Of a stretch of 64,000 bases of DNA, positions 50,401 through 60,154 are shown one piece after another. The stretch's first letter is position 1. Each line of letters begins with the position of its first letter. The stretch lies in assembly GCF_006440675.2 (NCBI RefSeq), contig NZ_CP083951.1:3195501-3259500 (forward strand). The letters are read 5' to 3'. Under the pieces are notes generated by a model. It made no database searches. It was not told the origin of the DNA and worked only from the letters and a program-made list of their open reading frames with translations. The position numbers and the translations under genes were made by a program. This DNA is from Mesorhizobium sp. B2-8-5 (GTDB lineage: Bacteria > Pseudomonadota > Alphaproteobacteria > Rhizobiales > Rhizobiaceae).

Positions 50401-53400
50401 TCACGCTTTTCCGAATGCTCCCGGCGTCGGCGTGGTAACGATGACGGTCTCGCCGGCATCGAGCGTGGTTTGGTCGCAGGCCTTCAAGATGTCGACCGAT
50501 CCGTCATTGCGCCTGACCTTGGTCGAGCCCGCCTCGCCATCGCCGCCGCCGTCGAGGCCCTGGGGCGGCCGGTTGCGGTGGGAGGACAGGATCGCGCATT
50601 CCATCTTTTCGAGGAAGCGGATGGTGCGCCTGGTGCCGTCGCCGGCGTTCCACTTGCCCTTGCCGCCTGAGCCTTCGCGGATGTGGAAGTCCTCCAATAC
50701 GACGGGGAAGCGCAGTTCGAGCACCTCGGGGTCGGTGAGGCGCGAATTGGTCATATGGGTATGGACACCGGACGTGCCGGCAAAGCCGCGTCCCGAATTC
50801 ATCCGGCCGGCCGGCGAGCCGGAGCAGATCGTCTCGTAATACTGGTATTTCTTGTTGCCGAAGGTGAGGTTGTTCATCGTGCCTTGCGCGTTGGCGATCG
50901 CACCCATCGCGCCGAACAGCGCATTGGTGACGTGCTGCGAGGTCTCGACATTGCCGGCGACGACGGCGGCCGGGTAGGCGGGCTTCAGCATCGAGCCTTC
51001 GGGGATGACGATGTTGATCGGCCTGAGGCAGCCGGCATTCATCGGGATCATGTCCTCTACCATGACGCGGAAGGCATAGAGCACGGCGGCGCGGGCGACG
51101 GGCTCCGGCGCGTTGAAGTTGTTCTTCATCACTGGCGACGTGCCGGTGAAATCTACGGTCGCCTCGCGCTTTTGCCGGTCGACGGTGATCTTCACCCTGA
51201 TCACCTGGCCGGTGTCGGTGGGGTATTCGTATGCCGCGCTGTCGGGGAGCCGCTCGATCACGCGGCGCACGCTCTCGGCGGCATTGTCCTGGACATGGCC
51301 CATATAGGCCTCGACGACGTCGAGCCCGAAATGCGCGACCATCTTGCGCAGCTCCGCCACGCCTTTTTCGTTGGCGGCGATCTGTGCCTTCAGGTCGGCG
51401 ATGTTCTGGGACGGATTGCGCGCGGGGTAGGGGTGGTCGGTCAGCAGGGTCTCCAGTTCCGTCTCGCGGAAGCGGCCGCGGTCGACGATGCGGAAATTGT
51501 CGAACAGCACGCCCTCCTCATCGACCGTTGTCGCAAGCGGCGTCATCGAGCCGGGCGCGGTGCCGCCGACATCGGCGTGATGGCCGCGCGAGGCAGCCCA
51601 GAACAGGATCTCCTTGCGCGCATCGTCGAAGACAGGCGTCACCACGGTGATGTCGGGCAAATGCGTTCCGCCATTATAGGGCGCGTTGAGGGCGAAGACG
51701 TCGCCGGGATGGATGTCGGCCGAATTCAGGCGGATGACGGTTTCGACCGAGCGGTCCATGGAGCCCAGATGCACCGGCATGTGCGGCGCATTGGCGACCA
51801 GTGCGCCATGGCGGTCGAACACGGCGCAGGAAAAATCGAGCCGTTCCTTGATGTTGACGGAATAGGCGGTGTTCTGCAGCGTCACGCCCATCTGCTCGGC
51901 GATCGACATGAAGAGGTTGTTGAAGACCTCAAGCATCACCGGATCGGCCTCGGTTCCGAGTGCGGCCTGCCGTCGTTTCTTGCTCGTTCGGCGCAGGAGA
52001 ATATGGTCCTTTGCGGTGATCTCGGCCTGCCAGCCCGGTTCGACAACAACGGTCTGGTTGGGTTCGATGATCAGGGCTGGGCCGGCAACCTTGTTGCCCT
52101 GCCTAAGGGCTTCGCGACGAAAGACGCCGGCCTCGCGCCATTCGCCTTCGGCGAATATTTTCCGCTTCTCGGAAGGAACAACGGCAAGATCCTGCAACTC
52201 CGCTTCGGTTTCCGCGCGGCCCGCGCCGCCGGCATCGCTGCCCTCCACCCCTACAGCCTCGATAATCATCGGCTTGTTTTCATAGACGAACCCGAACTGC
52301 GCCTTGTGCGCGGCCTCGAAATCGTCCTTCGCCCGCAGGATCGAGCCGTGCTCGAAATTCACCGGCAGAGCCGTGTCGGTGCCATCGTAGCGGATCTGGA
52401 GGATTGGCCTGGCGGTAATCCCGCTCTCGGCGATGCCCTGAGACACAAGTTCGGCGACCACAACTCCGCGCAGAGCGCCTATGAGATTTTCGATCGCCGG
52501 CCTGGATGCGTCCGCGAGCGGCTCCAGCAGCGCCTGCTGGCGCGAGGCGAAGACCGACGAGAGGCCGATGCCATAAGCGGAAAGCAGCCCCGAAAAGGGG
52601 TGGATGAGCACGGCTTCCATGCCGAGCGCATCGGCAACCAGGCAAGCATGCTGACCGCCGGCGCCGCCGAAGCAGTTGAGGAGATACTCGGTGACGTCGT
52701 AGCCGCGCTGCACCGAGATCTTCTTGATGGCGTTGGCCATGTTCTCGACGGCGATAGTGACGAAACCTTCGGCCACCGCCTCAGGCGTCCGGCCGTCGCC
52801 GATTTCGGCGGCAAGTGCGGCGAATTTTTCGCCAACCGTGCCGACATCGAGCGGCTGGTCCTGGCCCGCGCCAAAGATCGCCGGGAAGAAATCGGGCTGC
52901 AATTTGCCGAGCATGACGTTGGCGTCGGTGACGGCAAGCGGACCGCCGCGCCGATAGGCGGCGGGGCCGGGATTGGCGCCGGCGGAATCCGGACCGACGC
53001 GGAAGCGACCCGCTTCATAGTGCAGGATCGAGCCGCCTCCGGCGGCGACGGTGTGGATGCGCATCATCGGCGCGCGGATGCGCACGCCGGCGACCTCGGT
53101 GTCGAAGGCGCGTTCGTATTCGCCGTCATAATGTGCGACGTCGGTCGAAGTGCCGCCCATGTCGAAGCCGATGACCTTTTCGAAGCCGGCGAGCTTCGCC
53201 GTCTCGACCATGCCGACGACCCCGCCGGCCGGTCCCGAAAGCAGCGCGTCCTTGCCCTGGAACAGGTCGGCGGCGGTAAGACCGCCCGACGACATCATGA
53301 ACATCAGGCGCGGTCCGGCGCCAAGTTCGCCGGCTACCCGCTGCACATAGCGCGACAGGATCGGCGACAGATAGGCGTCGACCACGGTGGTGTCGCCGCG

Positions 53401-54027
53401 GCCGACCAGCTTGATGAGCGGCGAGACCTCATGAGAGACCGAAATCTGGCTGAAGCCGATCTTGCGGCAAACCTTGGCCACGGCCTTTTCGTGATCCGGA
53501 TATTTCCAGGCATGCATGAAGACGATGGCGACCGCGTCGATGCCGTCGGCCTTGGCCTGTTCGATCGCCGGGCGGCAGGCCGCGATGTCGAGCAGGCGCT
53601 CGACGCAGCCGTCGGCGCGCACGCGCTCGTCGATCTCGATGACGCGCTCGTAAAGCTGCTCCGGCAGGATGATCTCCTTGGCGAAGATGTCCGGCCGCGC
53701 CTGGTAAGCGATGCGCAAGGCGTCGCGAAAACCCTTGCTGATGAGCAGCAGGACGCGGTCGCCCTTGCGCTCGAGCAGTGCATTGGTGGCAACGGTCGTG
53801 CCCATTTTGACGTCGCCGATCGCGTCTGCGGAAATGGCGGCGCCGGTTTTCAACCCCAACAGGTCGCGGATGCCCTGGATGGCGGCGTCCGCATAGGCCT
53901 CGGGATTTTCGGACAGGAGTTTTCGGGGATGCAGCCGGCCTTGCGGGTCACGGCCGATGACGTCGGTGAAGGTGCCACCGCGGTCGATCCAGAAGTCCCA
54001 TTTCCCAGTCCCCACGGCTGCCGGCAT
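50401..54027 (-). CDS. ATP-dependent 5-oxoprolinase (fused HyuA-HyuB)
   Basis: The 1208-residue protein is a fusion. The N-terminal hydantoinase A half (residues 1 to about 690) has [13 protein letters not shown] near its start and the sugar-kinase-like [20 protein letters not shown] segment. The C-terminal hydantoinase B half (about 700 to 1200) begins near [33 protein letters not shown]. This size and order match eukaryote-type and bacterial 5-oxoprolinases, which use ATP to open 5-oxoproline to glutamate. It could use the product of ChaC-like enzymes (one is at 3505). The ORF on the opposite strand is a shadow. Confidence 0.9.
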   Translation of the reverse strand: MPAAVGTGKWDFWIDRGGTFTDVIGRDPQGRLHPRKLLSENPEAYADAAIQGIRDLLGLKTGAAISADAIGDVKMGTTVATNALLERKGDRVLLLISKGFRDALRIAYQARPDIFAKEIILPEQLYERVIEIDERVRADGCVERLLDIAACRPAIEQAKADGIDAVAIVFMHAWKYPDHEKAVAKVCRKIGFSQISVSHEVSPLIKLVGRGDTTVVDAYLSPILSRYVQRVAGELGAGPRLMFMMSSGGLTAADLFQGKDALLSGPAGGVVGMVETAKLAGFEKVIGFDMGGTSTDVAHYDGEYERAFDTEVAGVRIRAPMMRIHTVAAGGGSILHYEAGRFRVGPDSAGANPGPAAYRRGGPLAVTDANVMLGKLQPDFFPAIFGAGQDQPLDVGTVGEKFAALAAEIGDGRTPEAVAEGFVTIAVENMANAIKKISVQRGYDVTEYLLNCFGGAGGQHACLVADALGMEAVLIHPFSGLLSAYGIGLSSVFASRQQALLEPLADASRPAIENLIGALRGVVVAELVSQGIAESGITARPILQIRYDGTDTALPVNFEHGSILRAKDDFEAAHKAQFGFVYENKPMIIEAVGVEGSDAGGAGRAETEAELQDLAVVPSEKRKIFAEGEWREAGVFRREALRQGNKVAGPALIIEPNQTVVVEPGWQAEITAKDHILLRRTSKKRRQAALGTEADPVMLEVFNNLFMSIAEQMGVTLQNTAYSVNIKERLDFSCAVFDRHGALVANAPHMPVHLGSMDRSVETVIRLNSADIHPGDVFALNAPYNGGTHLPDITVVTPVFDDARKEILFWAASRGHHADVGGTAPGSMTPLATTVDEEGVLFDNFRIVDRGRFRETELETLLTDHPYPARNPSQNIADLKAQIAANEKGVAELRKMVAHFGLDVVEAYMGHVQDNAAESVRRVIERLPDSAAYEYPTDTGQVIRVKITVDRQKREATVDFTGTSPVMKNNFNAPEPVARAAVLYAFRVMVEDMIPMNAGCLRPINIVIPEGSMLKPAYPAAVVAGNVETSQHVTNALFGAMGAIANAQGTMNNLTFGNKKYQYYETICSGSPAGRMNSGRGFAGTSGVHTHMTNSRLTDPEVLELRFPVVLEDFHIREGSGGKGKWNAGDGTRRTIRFLEKMECAILSSHRNRPPQGLDGGGDGEAGSTKVRRNDGSVDILKACDQTTLDAGETVIVTTPTPGAFGKA

Positions 54028-54203
54028 TTTGCTTATCCATCATGTCTTCGAGCGTATGTTCTGTTAGTTCGGGATTTCGGCGCCAGCAATCGCAAGTTGA
54101 TGTTACACATGGAAATGCAACGTTACGAAACCGGCGGGCCTGCTGATGCATTTCTCTTGCGACCGCTCACCGAAATGTGAGCGTCTGTTGAAGGAGAGAT
54201 ATC

Positions 54204-54416
54204 ATGAAGAAGCTCATTCTGGCGTCTGTTTCGGCGCTCGCCCTGCTGGGGGTCGCGGCTTGCAGCGACAGTGGCACCGGCACCGACAATACCACCACGC
54301 AAAGCACCAATCCGCCGGCCAACGAGCAGCCCATGAAGCCGGCTTCGCCCGACGCTTCGAAGCCCGCTGAACCGGCTCCGGCAACAAATCCGGCTCCTGC
54401 CGCGCCTGCGCAGTAA
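54204..54416 (+). CDS. Small lipoprotein
   Basis: The 70-residue precursor has a lipobox LGVAACS (Cys near residue 20). The mature part is Ser/Thr/Asn-rich and then Pro/Ala-rich, without a folded-domain signature. It is an outer or inner membrane-attached small lipoprotein of unknown role. GGAGAG lies just before the ATG, and a good terminator follows. Confidence 0.7.
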   Translation: MKKLILASVSALALLGVAACSDSGTGTDNTTTQSTNPPANEQPMKPASPDASKPAEPAPATNPAPAAPAQ

Positions 54417-54439
54417 GAGCCTGACAGACAATATCGAGG

Positions 54440-54460
54440 AAGGCCGGCCTTGCCGGCCTT
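54440..54460 (+). terminator. Terminator after the small lipoprotein gene
   Basis: AAGGCCGG and CCGGCCTT form an 8-base stem with a CCTTG loop, followed by a pyrimidine-rich CCCTTTTC run. Confidence 0.75.
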
Positions 54461-54549
54461 TCCCTTTTCGCCCTCGATCCCGCGCAGCGGATCGCCTGCG
54501 GCATCGTCCAGGCTTGATAGAACCGCCCGGTTCGCACTATGAAGCCGGC

Positions 54550-55269
54550 ATGTCGATTTGGGACCGTCTTGGCGACTTCATCGCTCGTGTTTCCTCGTCG
54601 GCGTCCTCGGGCGTCGCGGATGTCGTGGAAGCCGTGCGCACCGTGTTTTCGGGCGATCCGGACCTGCGCCGGCGCGTGGCCTTCTCCGTGGCCATGATCG
54701 CGCTCTCGGCCAAGATGGCCAAGGCCGACGGCATCGTCACGCAGGATGAGGTGCGCGCCTTCCAGGAAATCTTCGAAGTGCCGCCGAGCGAGACACGCAA
54801 CGTGGCGCGGCTTTACAACATCGCCAAGCAGGACGTCGCCGGCTTCGAGATCTATGCCCAGCGCATGGCGCAGCTCTGCGGGTCCGGCCATGCCAACTGC
54901 ATGATGCTGGAAGATATCCTCGACGGTCTGTTCCATATCGCCAAGGCGGATGGCCTCATTCATGAGCATGAGGGCCAGTTCCTGCATCGCATCGCCGAGA
55001 TCTTCCGGATCGACGAGGCGCATTACGAAGCGATCCTGTCGCGGCACGTCGATCTCGGCGCCGCCGACCCTTATGTCGTTCTGGGCATCGAGCGCGGCAA
55101 GCCGTTCGAGGAGATCAGGAAACGCTACCGCAAGCTCATCTCGGACAATCATCCCGACAGGCTGATCGCACGCGGCTTGCCGCAGGAATTCATCAAGATC
55201 GCCACGACCAGGGTCGCGGCCATCAACGCCGCCTATGAGATGATCGAGCGGGGCCTCAGACACGTATGA
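54550..55269 (+). CDS. TerB-like and J-domain protein (DjlA-like)
   Basis: The 239-residue protein has an N-terminal TerB/DjlA-like helical region (residues 40-160; LSAKMAKADGIVTQDEVRAF and IAKADGLIHEHEGQFLHRIAEIF, each with acidic metal-site residues). A C-terminal J domain (residues 172-235) has the HPD motif in SDNHPDRLIARG. J domains stimulate DnaK. E. coli DjlA is membrane-anchored; here no clear membrane segment is visible. Its stop overlaps the amidase start (ATGA), linking it to cell-wall recycling. The start is at 54550. Confidence 0.88.
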   Translation: MSIWDRLGDFIARVSSSASSGVADVVEAVRTVFSGDPDLRRRVAFSVAMIALSAKMAKADGIVTQDEVRAFQEIFEVPPSETRNVARLYNIAKQDVAGFEIYAQRMAQLCGSGHANCMMLEDILDGLFHIAKADGLIHEHEGQFLHRIAEIFRIDEAHYEAILSRHVDLGAADPYVVLGIERGKPFEEIRKRYRKLISDNHPDRLIARGLPQEFIKIATTRVAAINAAYEMIERGLRHV

Positions 55270-56042
55270 GCGGGTTCCTGCCCGACCAGCCAGGCGCCGA
55301 GGTCCGGGTGTCGCCGAATTTCGGTCCGCGCCGCGAGACGCTTCGACCCGACATGATCGTGCTGCATTATACCGGCATGGCAAGCGGCGCCGGCGCCGAG
55401 GCGTGGCTATGTGATCCGGCGAGCGAAGTGTCTTCGCATTATCTCGTTCATGAGGACGGCCGCATCGTCCAGATGGTACGCGAGAGCGACCGGGCGTGGC
55501 ATGCCGGCAAGAGTTCCTGGCTCGGACGTACCGACATAAACTCCTGTTCGGTCGGCATCGAGATCGTCAACCCCGGGCATTCGCTGGGCTACAAGGCCTT
55601 CCCGAAGCGACAGATCGATGCCGTGATCGAGTTGTGCGCGGGCATCGTGGGCCGTTATTCGATCCCCGCGGCAAGGGTGCTCGCACATTCGGACGTGTCC
55701 CCGGGCCGCAAGGTCGACCCTGGCGAAAAATTTCCGTGGAAGGCGCTGTTCGTGGCGGGCGTCGGCCATCTCGTGCCGGCGGCGCCGATAAAGCCCGGCG
55801 CCGCACTCAAAGCCGGCGATACCGGCGCCGATGTCGAGGCGCTGCAGTCGATGCTGGCGCTCTATGGCTATGGCGTCGAGATGTCGGGTGTCTACGACAA
55901 GCGGACGGAAATCGTGGTAGCGGCCTTCCAGCGACATTTCCGGCGGCGGCTGGTGGATGGTGCAGCGGACAATTCGACGCTCCGCACGCTGGAAAGGCTC
56001 GTCGCTTCCGTAAAGGCAGCCCCCGCCAAGGGGTCGCGATAA
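55266..56042 (+). CDS. N-acetylmuramoyl-L-alanine amidase with peptidoglycan-binding domain
   Basis: The 258-residue protein has an Amidase_2 domain (residues 5-165) with the zinc His in MIVLHYTGMASG and HSDVSPGRKVDPGEKFPW, and a C-terminal PG_binding_1 repeat (residues 180-250, GDTGADVEALQSMLALYGYG). It matches AmiD/AmpD-type enzymes that cut the bond between muramic acid and the stem peptide. No signal peptide is visible, which suggests a cytoplasmic or non-classical location. It is translationally coupled to the TerB/J-domain gene. Confidence 0.9.
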   Translation: MSGFLPDQPGAEVRVSPNFGPRRETLRPDMIVLHYTGMASGAGAEAWLCDPASEVSSHYLVHEDGRIVQMVRESDRAWHAGKSSWLGRTDINSCSVGIEIVNPGHSLGYKAFPKRQIDAVIELCAGIVGRYSIPAARVLAHSDVSPGRKVDPGEKFPWKALFVAGVGHLVPAAPIKPGAALKAGDTGADVEALQSMLALYGYGVEMSGVYDKRTEIVVAAFQRHFRRRLVDGAADNSTLRTLERLVASVKAAPAKGSR

Positions 56043-56218
56043 GTTCCTTAAATTACAATCTGTCATTTAAAGTGAATTGCGTCGCCTTCATTGCCGCCAA
56101 TTCCGCCTTCAAATGCCTCTCCCGCAAGTCGTCGGGCATCTATCCCCCCGGATGTTCCGATGTTGAATTGGCACAGCTGCGCGGAATTCTTCGCGCGGTT
56201 CTAACAGAACAGGACTAC

Positions 56219-56923
56219 ATGCAAAAATTGACCGTTGTAGCGGCAGCTGTTGCTGCCGGAGTGATAAGTTTTGCCTTCAATCCGGCAAGCAGCGCCCCTT
56301 TAAGCCTTCGGGCGGATAATGGCCTTGCCGCTGCCCCCATAACGGGCAAGGCTGTACCGGGCAGCAAAACGCCAAAGATCAAGAGAGCCCCGGCAAAGGT
56401 GCAGAAAGCCGCCGCGACTAGGGCGGGGAAATCGACGGCTAAGCGTGCCAAACGCGGCAGAAAGGCGATCGATCTCACCACGACCGCTTCTATCAACACC
56501 GGCAAGATCGCCCTGGCGGCGCCCGCCGCGGCCGGCGGGGGCCAATATTCGGCGATCGTTGCCCGCTATGCCGCAAGCTACGGCGTGCCGGTGTCGCTGG
56601 CCAAAGCCGTCATCAAGATCGAAAGCAACTACAGGCCGAGCATGGTCGGAAGCGCCGGCGAGATCGGCCTCATGCAGATCAAGCCGGCCACGGCGCGCAT
56701 GATGGGTTATACCGGTTCGACCAAGGGACTGTTCGATCCCGACACCAACATCAAATTCGGCATGAAGTATCTTGCTATGGCGCAGGGTCTCGGCGGCGGC
56801 ACCACCTGCGGCACAATCCTGAAATACAATGCCGGTCACGGCGCCAGGCGGATGAATCCGGTTTCGGCCGCCTATTGCAGCAAGGTGAAGGTGCAGATGG
56901 CGGCGCTGGGTTCGCCGGCTTAA
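56219..56923 (+). CDS. Secreted transglycosylase with SLT domain
   Basis: The 234-residue protein has a signal peptide (residues 1-27), a long Lys/Ala-rich linker (residues 45-85), and a lysozyme-like SLT_1 domain (residues 105-230). The domain has KAVIKIESNYRPSMVGSAGEIGLMQIKP: the catalytic Glu is in IESNYRP, and GEIGLMQIKP is the family motif. It ends with ILKYNAGHG. This is the short soluble lytic transglycosylase type of rhizobia. The start at 56219 opens the signal peptide directly; the open frame upstream has no support. Confidence 0.85.
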   Translation: MQKLTVVAAAVAAGVISFAFNPASSAPLSLRADNGLAAAPITGKAVPGSKTPKIKRAPAKVQKAAATRAGKSTAKRAKRGRKAIDLTTTASINTGKIALAAPAAAGGGQYSAIVARYAASYGVPVSLAKAVIKIESNYRPSMVGSAGEIGLMQIKPATARMMGYTGSTKGLFDPDTNIKFGMKYLAMAQGLGGGTTCGTILKYNAGHGARRMNPVSAAYCSKVKVQMAALGSPA

Positions 56924-56960
56924 GCCGGCCCACCGAAGTGGATTTGGGCAACGCGTATCT

Positions 56961-57000
56961 GCTTCATGCACGTCGTTGTCCCAACCGCCGCGCATCCGGA
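56961..57000 (+). repeat. Partial family A repeat before rnpB
   Basis: TGCTTCATGCACGTCGTTGT CCCAACCGC recalls the family A element at 8853 but lacks its far end. It lies 48 bases before the RNase P RNA gene. Confidence 0.35.
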
Positions 57001-57047
57001 CGCTTTTTCGTTTGCGTTTTCGGGTGGGAATCCCTTTATACGCGCTT

Positions 57048-57442
57048 GCCAGCTGGCCGGGCGGCCGCACCCGCGAGAACCGAAAGGTTGCGGGTGAGGA
57101 AAGTCCGGGCTCCATGGAGACACGGTGCCGGCTAACGGCCGGCGGGGGCGACCCCAGGGAAAGTGCCACAGAAAGCAAACCGCCACGGCATTTGCCGGGG
57201 CAAGGGTGAAAGGGTGGGGTAAGAGCCCACCGCGCGACTGGCGACAGGAGCGGCAGGGCAAACCCCACCGGGAGCAAAACCGAATAGGGGCGGTGCGAGG
57301 GGAAACCTTCGAGGGCTGTTTCCGGCCCACCGTCCGGGTAGGTTGCGTGAGGCGCATGGCAACATGCGCCCAAGATGAATGGCCGCCACGTTCTCGCCGC
57401 AAGGTGAGGGCCATACAGAACCCGGCTTACAGGCCAGCTGGC
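57048..57442 (+). ncRNA. rnpB: RNase P RNA (class A)
   Basis: The gene is about 395 bases. The 5' end CCAGCTGGCC pairs with GGCCAGCTGG at the 3' end (helix P1). The universally conserved GAGGAAAGTCCGGGCTC lies at 57096-57112. The P4 partner ACAGAACCCGGCTTACAG lies at 57416-57433. The G-rich P3 and central region with GAAAGTGCCACAGAAA is also typical. It is the catalytic RNA of RNase P that trims tRNA 5' ends. A TTTATA -10-like hexamer sits just before it. Its place near the dcw cluster fits rhizobia. Confidence 0.95.
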
Positions 57443-57599
57443 ATTTTTCCAAAGTGCGGTAGCGTTAGGAAATCAGAAGGTTACGCCGGAAGGCGGGCCT
57501 TTTGATTCAACGTGCGGCGCAATCGCCCTGAACGCGATGACCTGTTCCTTGAAGCGGGTGCGATTAAATCGTACCTTGAAGGAGGAACAGGAGCGCATC

Positions 57600-57884
57600 A
57601 TGGGCCAGGTCGACAAACGCAGCATCACACTTTCGCCGGAGCTGGCAGCCGCGGTTGACGATGTGGTCGCGGCTGGCGAATACGCCTCGGCCAGCGAAGT
57701 GATCCGCGATGCGCTCAGGCAATGGAAGGAGCGGCGCGATCTGCTCGGCTACAGCGTCGAAGAGCTGCGGAAACTGGTGCAGGAGGGGATCGACAGCGGG
57801 CCGGCCCTCGACGGTCCGTCGGTCATCGAACGAGCGCGTGCCAAATATCGCAAGATGGCTGAAGCGAAAGGCTTCGAAGAGTGA
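57600..57884 (+). CDS. parD: ParD-type antitoxin (ribbon-helix-helix)
   Basis: The 94-residue protein has an N-terminal ribbon-helix-helix (SITLSPELAAAVDDVVAAGEYASASEVIRDALRQW) and a flexible C-terminus that would bind the toxin. It matches the ParD/CopG family. The stop overlaps the toxin GTG (GTGA), so both are made together. The ATG is preceded by AAGGAGG with a longer spacer and by GAACAGGAG, which is closer. It binds its own promoter and neutralises ParE. Confidence 0.88.
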   Translation: MGQVDKRSITLSPELAAAVDDVVAAGEYASASEVIRDALRQWKERRDLLGYSVEELRKLVQEGIDSGPALDGPSVIERARAKYRKMAEAKGFEE

Positions 57885-58174
57885 GATATCGGCTGCTTCC
57901 TCAAGCGGCGGTCGATCTCGAAGACATCGGCGACTACATCGCCAGCCATAGTCCCAATGCCGCGGTCCGGTTCGTAGACGCCATGGAGAGGAGGTGGAGC
58001 TTGCTCGGCCCGCATCCTTTTTCAGGTGCTCCACGCGACGATATCGCGCCCGGTATCCGCCATCTGGTGGTTGGCGAATACCTTACCTTGTACCGGGTCG
58101 ATCACGATGCGATCGAGATTGTCCGCGTATTACACGGTCGACGCAAGATCGAAGCGGATGATGTGAACCCGTGA
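57881..58174 (+). CDS. parE: ParE-type toxin
   Basis: The 97-residue protein of the ParE/RelE fold starts with GTG and shows YRLLPQAAVDLEDIGDYI, then FSGAPRDDIAPGIRHLVVGEYLTLYRV and the end IEIVRVLHGRRK. These are ParE hallmarks. ParE toxins poison DNA gyrase; RelE toxins cut mRNA. The signature with the conserved late arginine and RVLHGRR fits ParE more. The operon is immediately after rnpB, an unusual position. Confidence 0.88.
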   Translation: MRYRLLPQAAVDLEDIGDYIASHSPNAAVRFVDAMERRWSLLGPHPFSGAPRDDIAPGIRHLVVGEYLTLYRVDHDAIEIVRVLHGRRKIEADDVNP

Positions 58175-58183
58175 CAGATCTGC

Positions 58184-59299
58184 TCAGCTTGCAATCTTGT
58201 CCAGCGACGCCTCAATCGCCTGCCACAGTTCCTCGACCGGCTCGCAGCCGATCGCCAGGCGAACGAAGCCGGGCGGCACGGCGTCACCGCGTTTCGAGCG
58301 CCGCTCCGCCGATGTGTGCACGCCGCCGAAGGACGTTGCCGCTTCGATAAGCCGACAGCCGTCGATGAACGCCTCGGCCTGTTCTTCGGAGACGAGTTCA
58401 AAGGAAATCAGGAAGCCGAAGCGCTCCATCTGGGCGCGCGCCAGATTGTGCGAGGCATCGCATTCGAGTCCCGGAAAGCGCAAGCCGCTGACGGCGCGAT
58501 GGTCCTTCAGGCGGCGCGCGATCGTTTCGGCCGACGAGCACATGCGGTCGAAACGCACTTCCAGCGTTTCGAGGCCGCGATGCACGAGCCAGGCCTCGAA
58601 CGGACCGGGGATGCCGCCGGCCGTCTCGCGCCAATCCTTCACCCTGGCGACAATGTCCGGATCGCGGCTGGCGACATGGCCGAAGAGCACGTCGGAATGG
58701 CCATTGATCGCCTTGGTGTCGGCAGAGACCACGATGTCGGCGCCAAGATCAAGCGGGCGCTGGCCGAAGGGCGTCATCGTGGTGTTGTCGACGATCAAGG
58801 TGCCTCCTTGCGCATGCACGGCCTTGGCGACCGCGGTGATGTCGCAAATGTCCAGTCGCGGGTTCGACGGACTTTCGACGAAGACCGCCCGGTAGCCGGC
58901 GAAGCCGCCATCGAGCATGCTTGCCGTGGGCCTCACGTCATAGGCGACGCCGAGCGCTTTCAGGAAACGCTCGGCCAGCGCGCGCGTCGTGTGATAGCCG
59001 TCCGACGGCAAGAGGATGCGGTCGCCCGATTTGACGAGCGCGAAGAAAGCCGCGGAAATCGCGGCCATTCCCGACGGGAAGGCAACGCATTGCGCATCTT
59101 CCAGATGGCCAAGCGCATGCTCGACCGCATGCCAGGTCGGGTTGCTGAAGCGGCCGTATTGATCGAAGCCGGTCGCGTCGCCCGGCGCGTGGAAGATCGA
59201 GGCCATGGTCAGCGGCAAGGGGATGGGATCGCCCTTGGCGAAATCGGCGCTGCGCAGATGGGCAAGTGTCGCGGCGCGTGACTTCGCAGTGTCGGACAT
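58184..59299 (-). CDS. PLP-dependent transsulfuration enzyme (cystathionine gamma-lyase/synthase-like)
   Basis: The 371-residue enzyme of the Cys/Met metabolism PLP family has YGRFSNPTWHAVEHALGHLE near the N-terminus, SGMAAISAAFFAL, the PLP-contacting DNTTMTPFGQ and the Schiff-base Lys in SADTKAINGHSDVLFG. It makes or breaks cystathionine or a related thioether. The family cannot be split by eye between gamma-lyase, gamma-synthase and other lyases. The second half of the sequence (FGGVHTSAERR) fits the rhizobial gamma-lyase-like group. It sits between the parDE operon and the dcw cluster without a visible partner. Confidence 0.85.
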   Translation of the reverse strand: MSDTAKSRAATLAHLRSADFAKGDPIPLPLTMASIFHAPGDATGFDQYGRFSNPTWHAVEHALGHLEDAQCVAFPSGMAAISAAFFALVKSGDRILLPSDGYHTTRALAERFLKALGVAYDVRPTASMLDGGFAGYRAVFVESPSNPRLDICDITAVAKAVHAQGGTLIVDNTTMTPFGQRPLDLGADIVVSADTKAINGHSDVLFGHVASRDPDIVARVKDWRETAGGIPGPFEAWLVHRGLETLEVRFDRMCSSAETIARRLKDHRAVSGLRFPGLECDASHNLARAQMERFGFLISFELVSEEQAEAFIDGCRLIEAATSFGGVHTSAERRSKRGDAVPPGFVRLAIGCEPVEELWQAIEASLDKIAS

Positions 59300-59695
59300 C
59301 AGTTGGATCCTTGATTAGGGCAGAAAACCTCAACGGACGCTATGCGCGCCGGCTGTGCGCATCAAGCCGCGTCTTTTTGGGCCAGAGGGCTCTAAACGCT
59401 TCGTTAGGCTTAATAGACGATAAAGACGAGACGTGTCTTCAGCCTGCGCTTTCTGGTTGTGGTACGCGTGTTTGTGATACCTATTCCCGTTGACGCCCAT
59501 AGTGCCCCATGATATCCCATTCGCATCATCAAGCTTTCGTTCCGCGTCAGGGTGAAGCGTACGCCAATCGGGCAGCCGCGGCGGCTGTGCGTTTGTCGGT
59601 TTTCGCCCCGGTGAATGAAGCGATTTGCCGCAAGCGCGGCGAGGGCGCGGAGAACAACATGAGGGGTGCAGCGGCGCCAGCGGCTGTAGAGTCTA
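59300..59695. other. 396-base gene-free interval before mraZ
   Basis: It contains the MraZ box (59485-59520) and would hold the mraZ promoter and a long 5' leader. No conserved gene is seen; the open frame from 59509 runs into rsmH and is not supported. I see no riboswitch for methionine or SAM in front of the transsulfuration gene. Confidence 0.5.
59485..59520 (-). promoter_or_regulatory. MraZ box: four repeats with 10-base period
   Basis: On the minus strand TGGG, TGGG, TGGG and CGGG recur exactly every 10 bases (plus-strand CCCAT at 59516, 59506 and 59496 and CCCGT at 59486). E. coli MraZ binds TGGGN direct repeats with 5-base spacers, which is this pattern. It lies about 175 bases before the mraZ start codon. 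Confidence 0.7.
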
Positions 59696-60154
59696 TTGGA
59701 CCGGTTTCTGTCGAACACGGTGAGCAGGATCGATGCGAAGGGACGGGTGTCCGTTCCGGCGCATTTCCGCGCCGTGGTGCAGAAACGCGGCTATTCGGAA
59801 CTCTACGCGCTGCGCTGCCTGGACCTCTCGGCGATGGATGTCGGTGGGCTCGACCTGCTCGACCGCTACGAGCAGCGGATCGCGCTGGAGGACCCTTTCC
59901 TGCAGACGGCGGACGACATGTCGTTCTTCTGCCATGGCGACGGGACGTTTCTGAAGCTGGACCAGGACGGCCGCATCACCATGACCGATTTCATCCGCGA
60001 GCATACGGGCATCTCGAACGAGGTGGCCTTTGTCGGCCGCGGCAATTTCTTTCAAGTCTGGGAGCCGGGACGGCTTGCCGCCTATGGGGCGCAGGCGCGG
60101 GCCAGGCTTTTGCAGCTTCGGCAGGGGACGAAGCCCGGGGAGCGATCGGAATGA
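59696..60154 (+). CDS. mraZ: Transcriptional regulator MraZ
   Basis: The 152-residue protein has two AbrB-like halves. It begins with TTG as [25 protein letters not shown], the standard alphaproteobacterial start, and the second half has [16 protein letters not shown]. MraZ represses its own dcw operon and is itself limited by RsmH. The MraZ box upstream supports autoregulation. The rsmH start overlaps the stop (ATGA). Confidence 0.92.
   Translation: MDRFLSNTVSRIDAKGRVSVPAHFRAVVQKRGYSELYALRCLDLSAMDVGGLDLLDRYEQRIALEDPFLQTADDMSFFCHGDGTFLKLDQDGRITMTDFIREHTGISNEVAFVGRGNFFQVWEPGRLAAYGAQARARLLQLRQGTKPGERSE

Noticed and set aside
50683..54180. 1165-residue plus-strand open frame
   Set aside because: It is the high-G+C antisense shadow of the 5-oxoprolinase gene, with low-complexity His/Arg/Asp composition and no domain match.
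59300..59480. SAM-II riboswitch in front of the transsulfuration gene
   Set aside because: No pseudoknot-type conserved core was seen near the start codon at 59299.
59509..60150. N-terminal extension of RsmH over the mraZ gene
   Set aside because: This frame runs across mraZ in a different reading frame and has no Shine-Dalgarno. RsmH starts at the ATG overlapping the mraZ stop.
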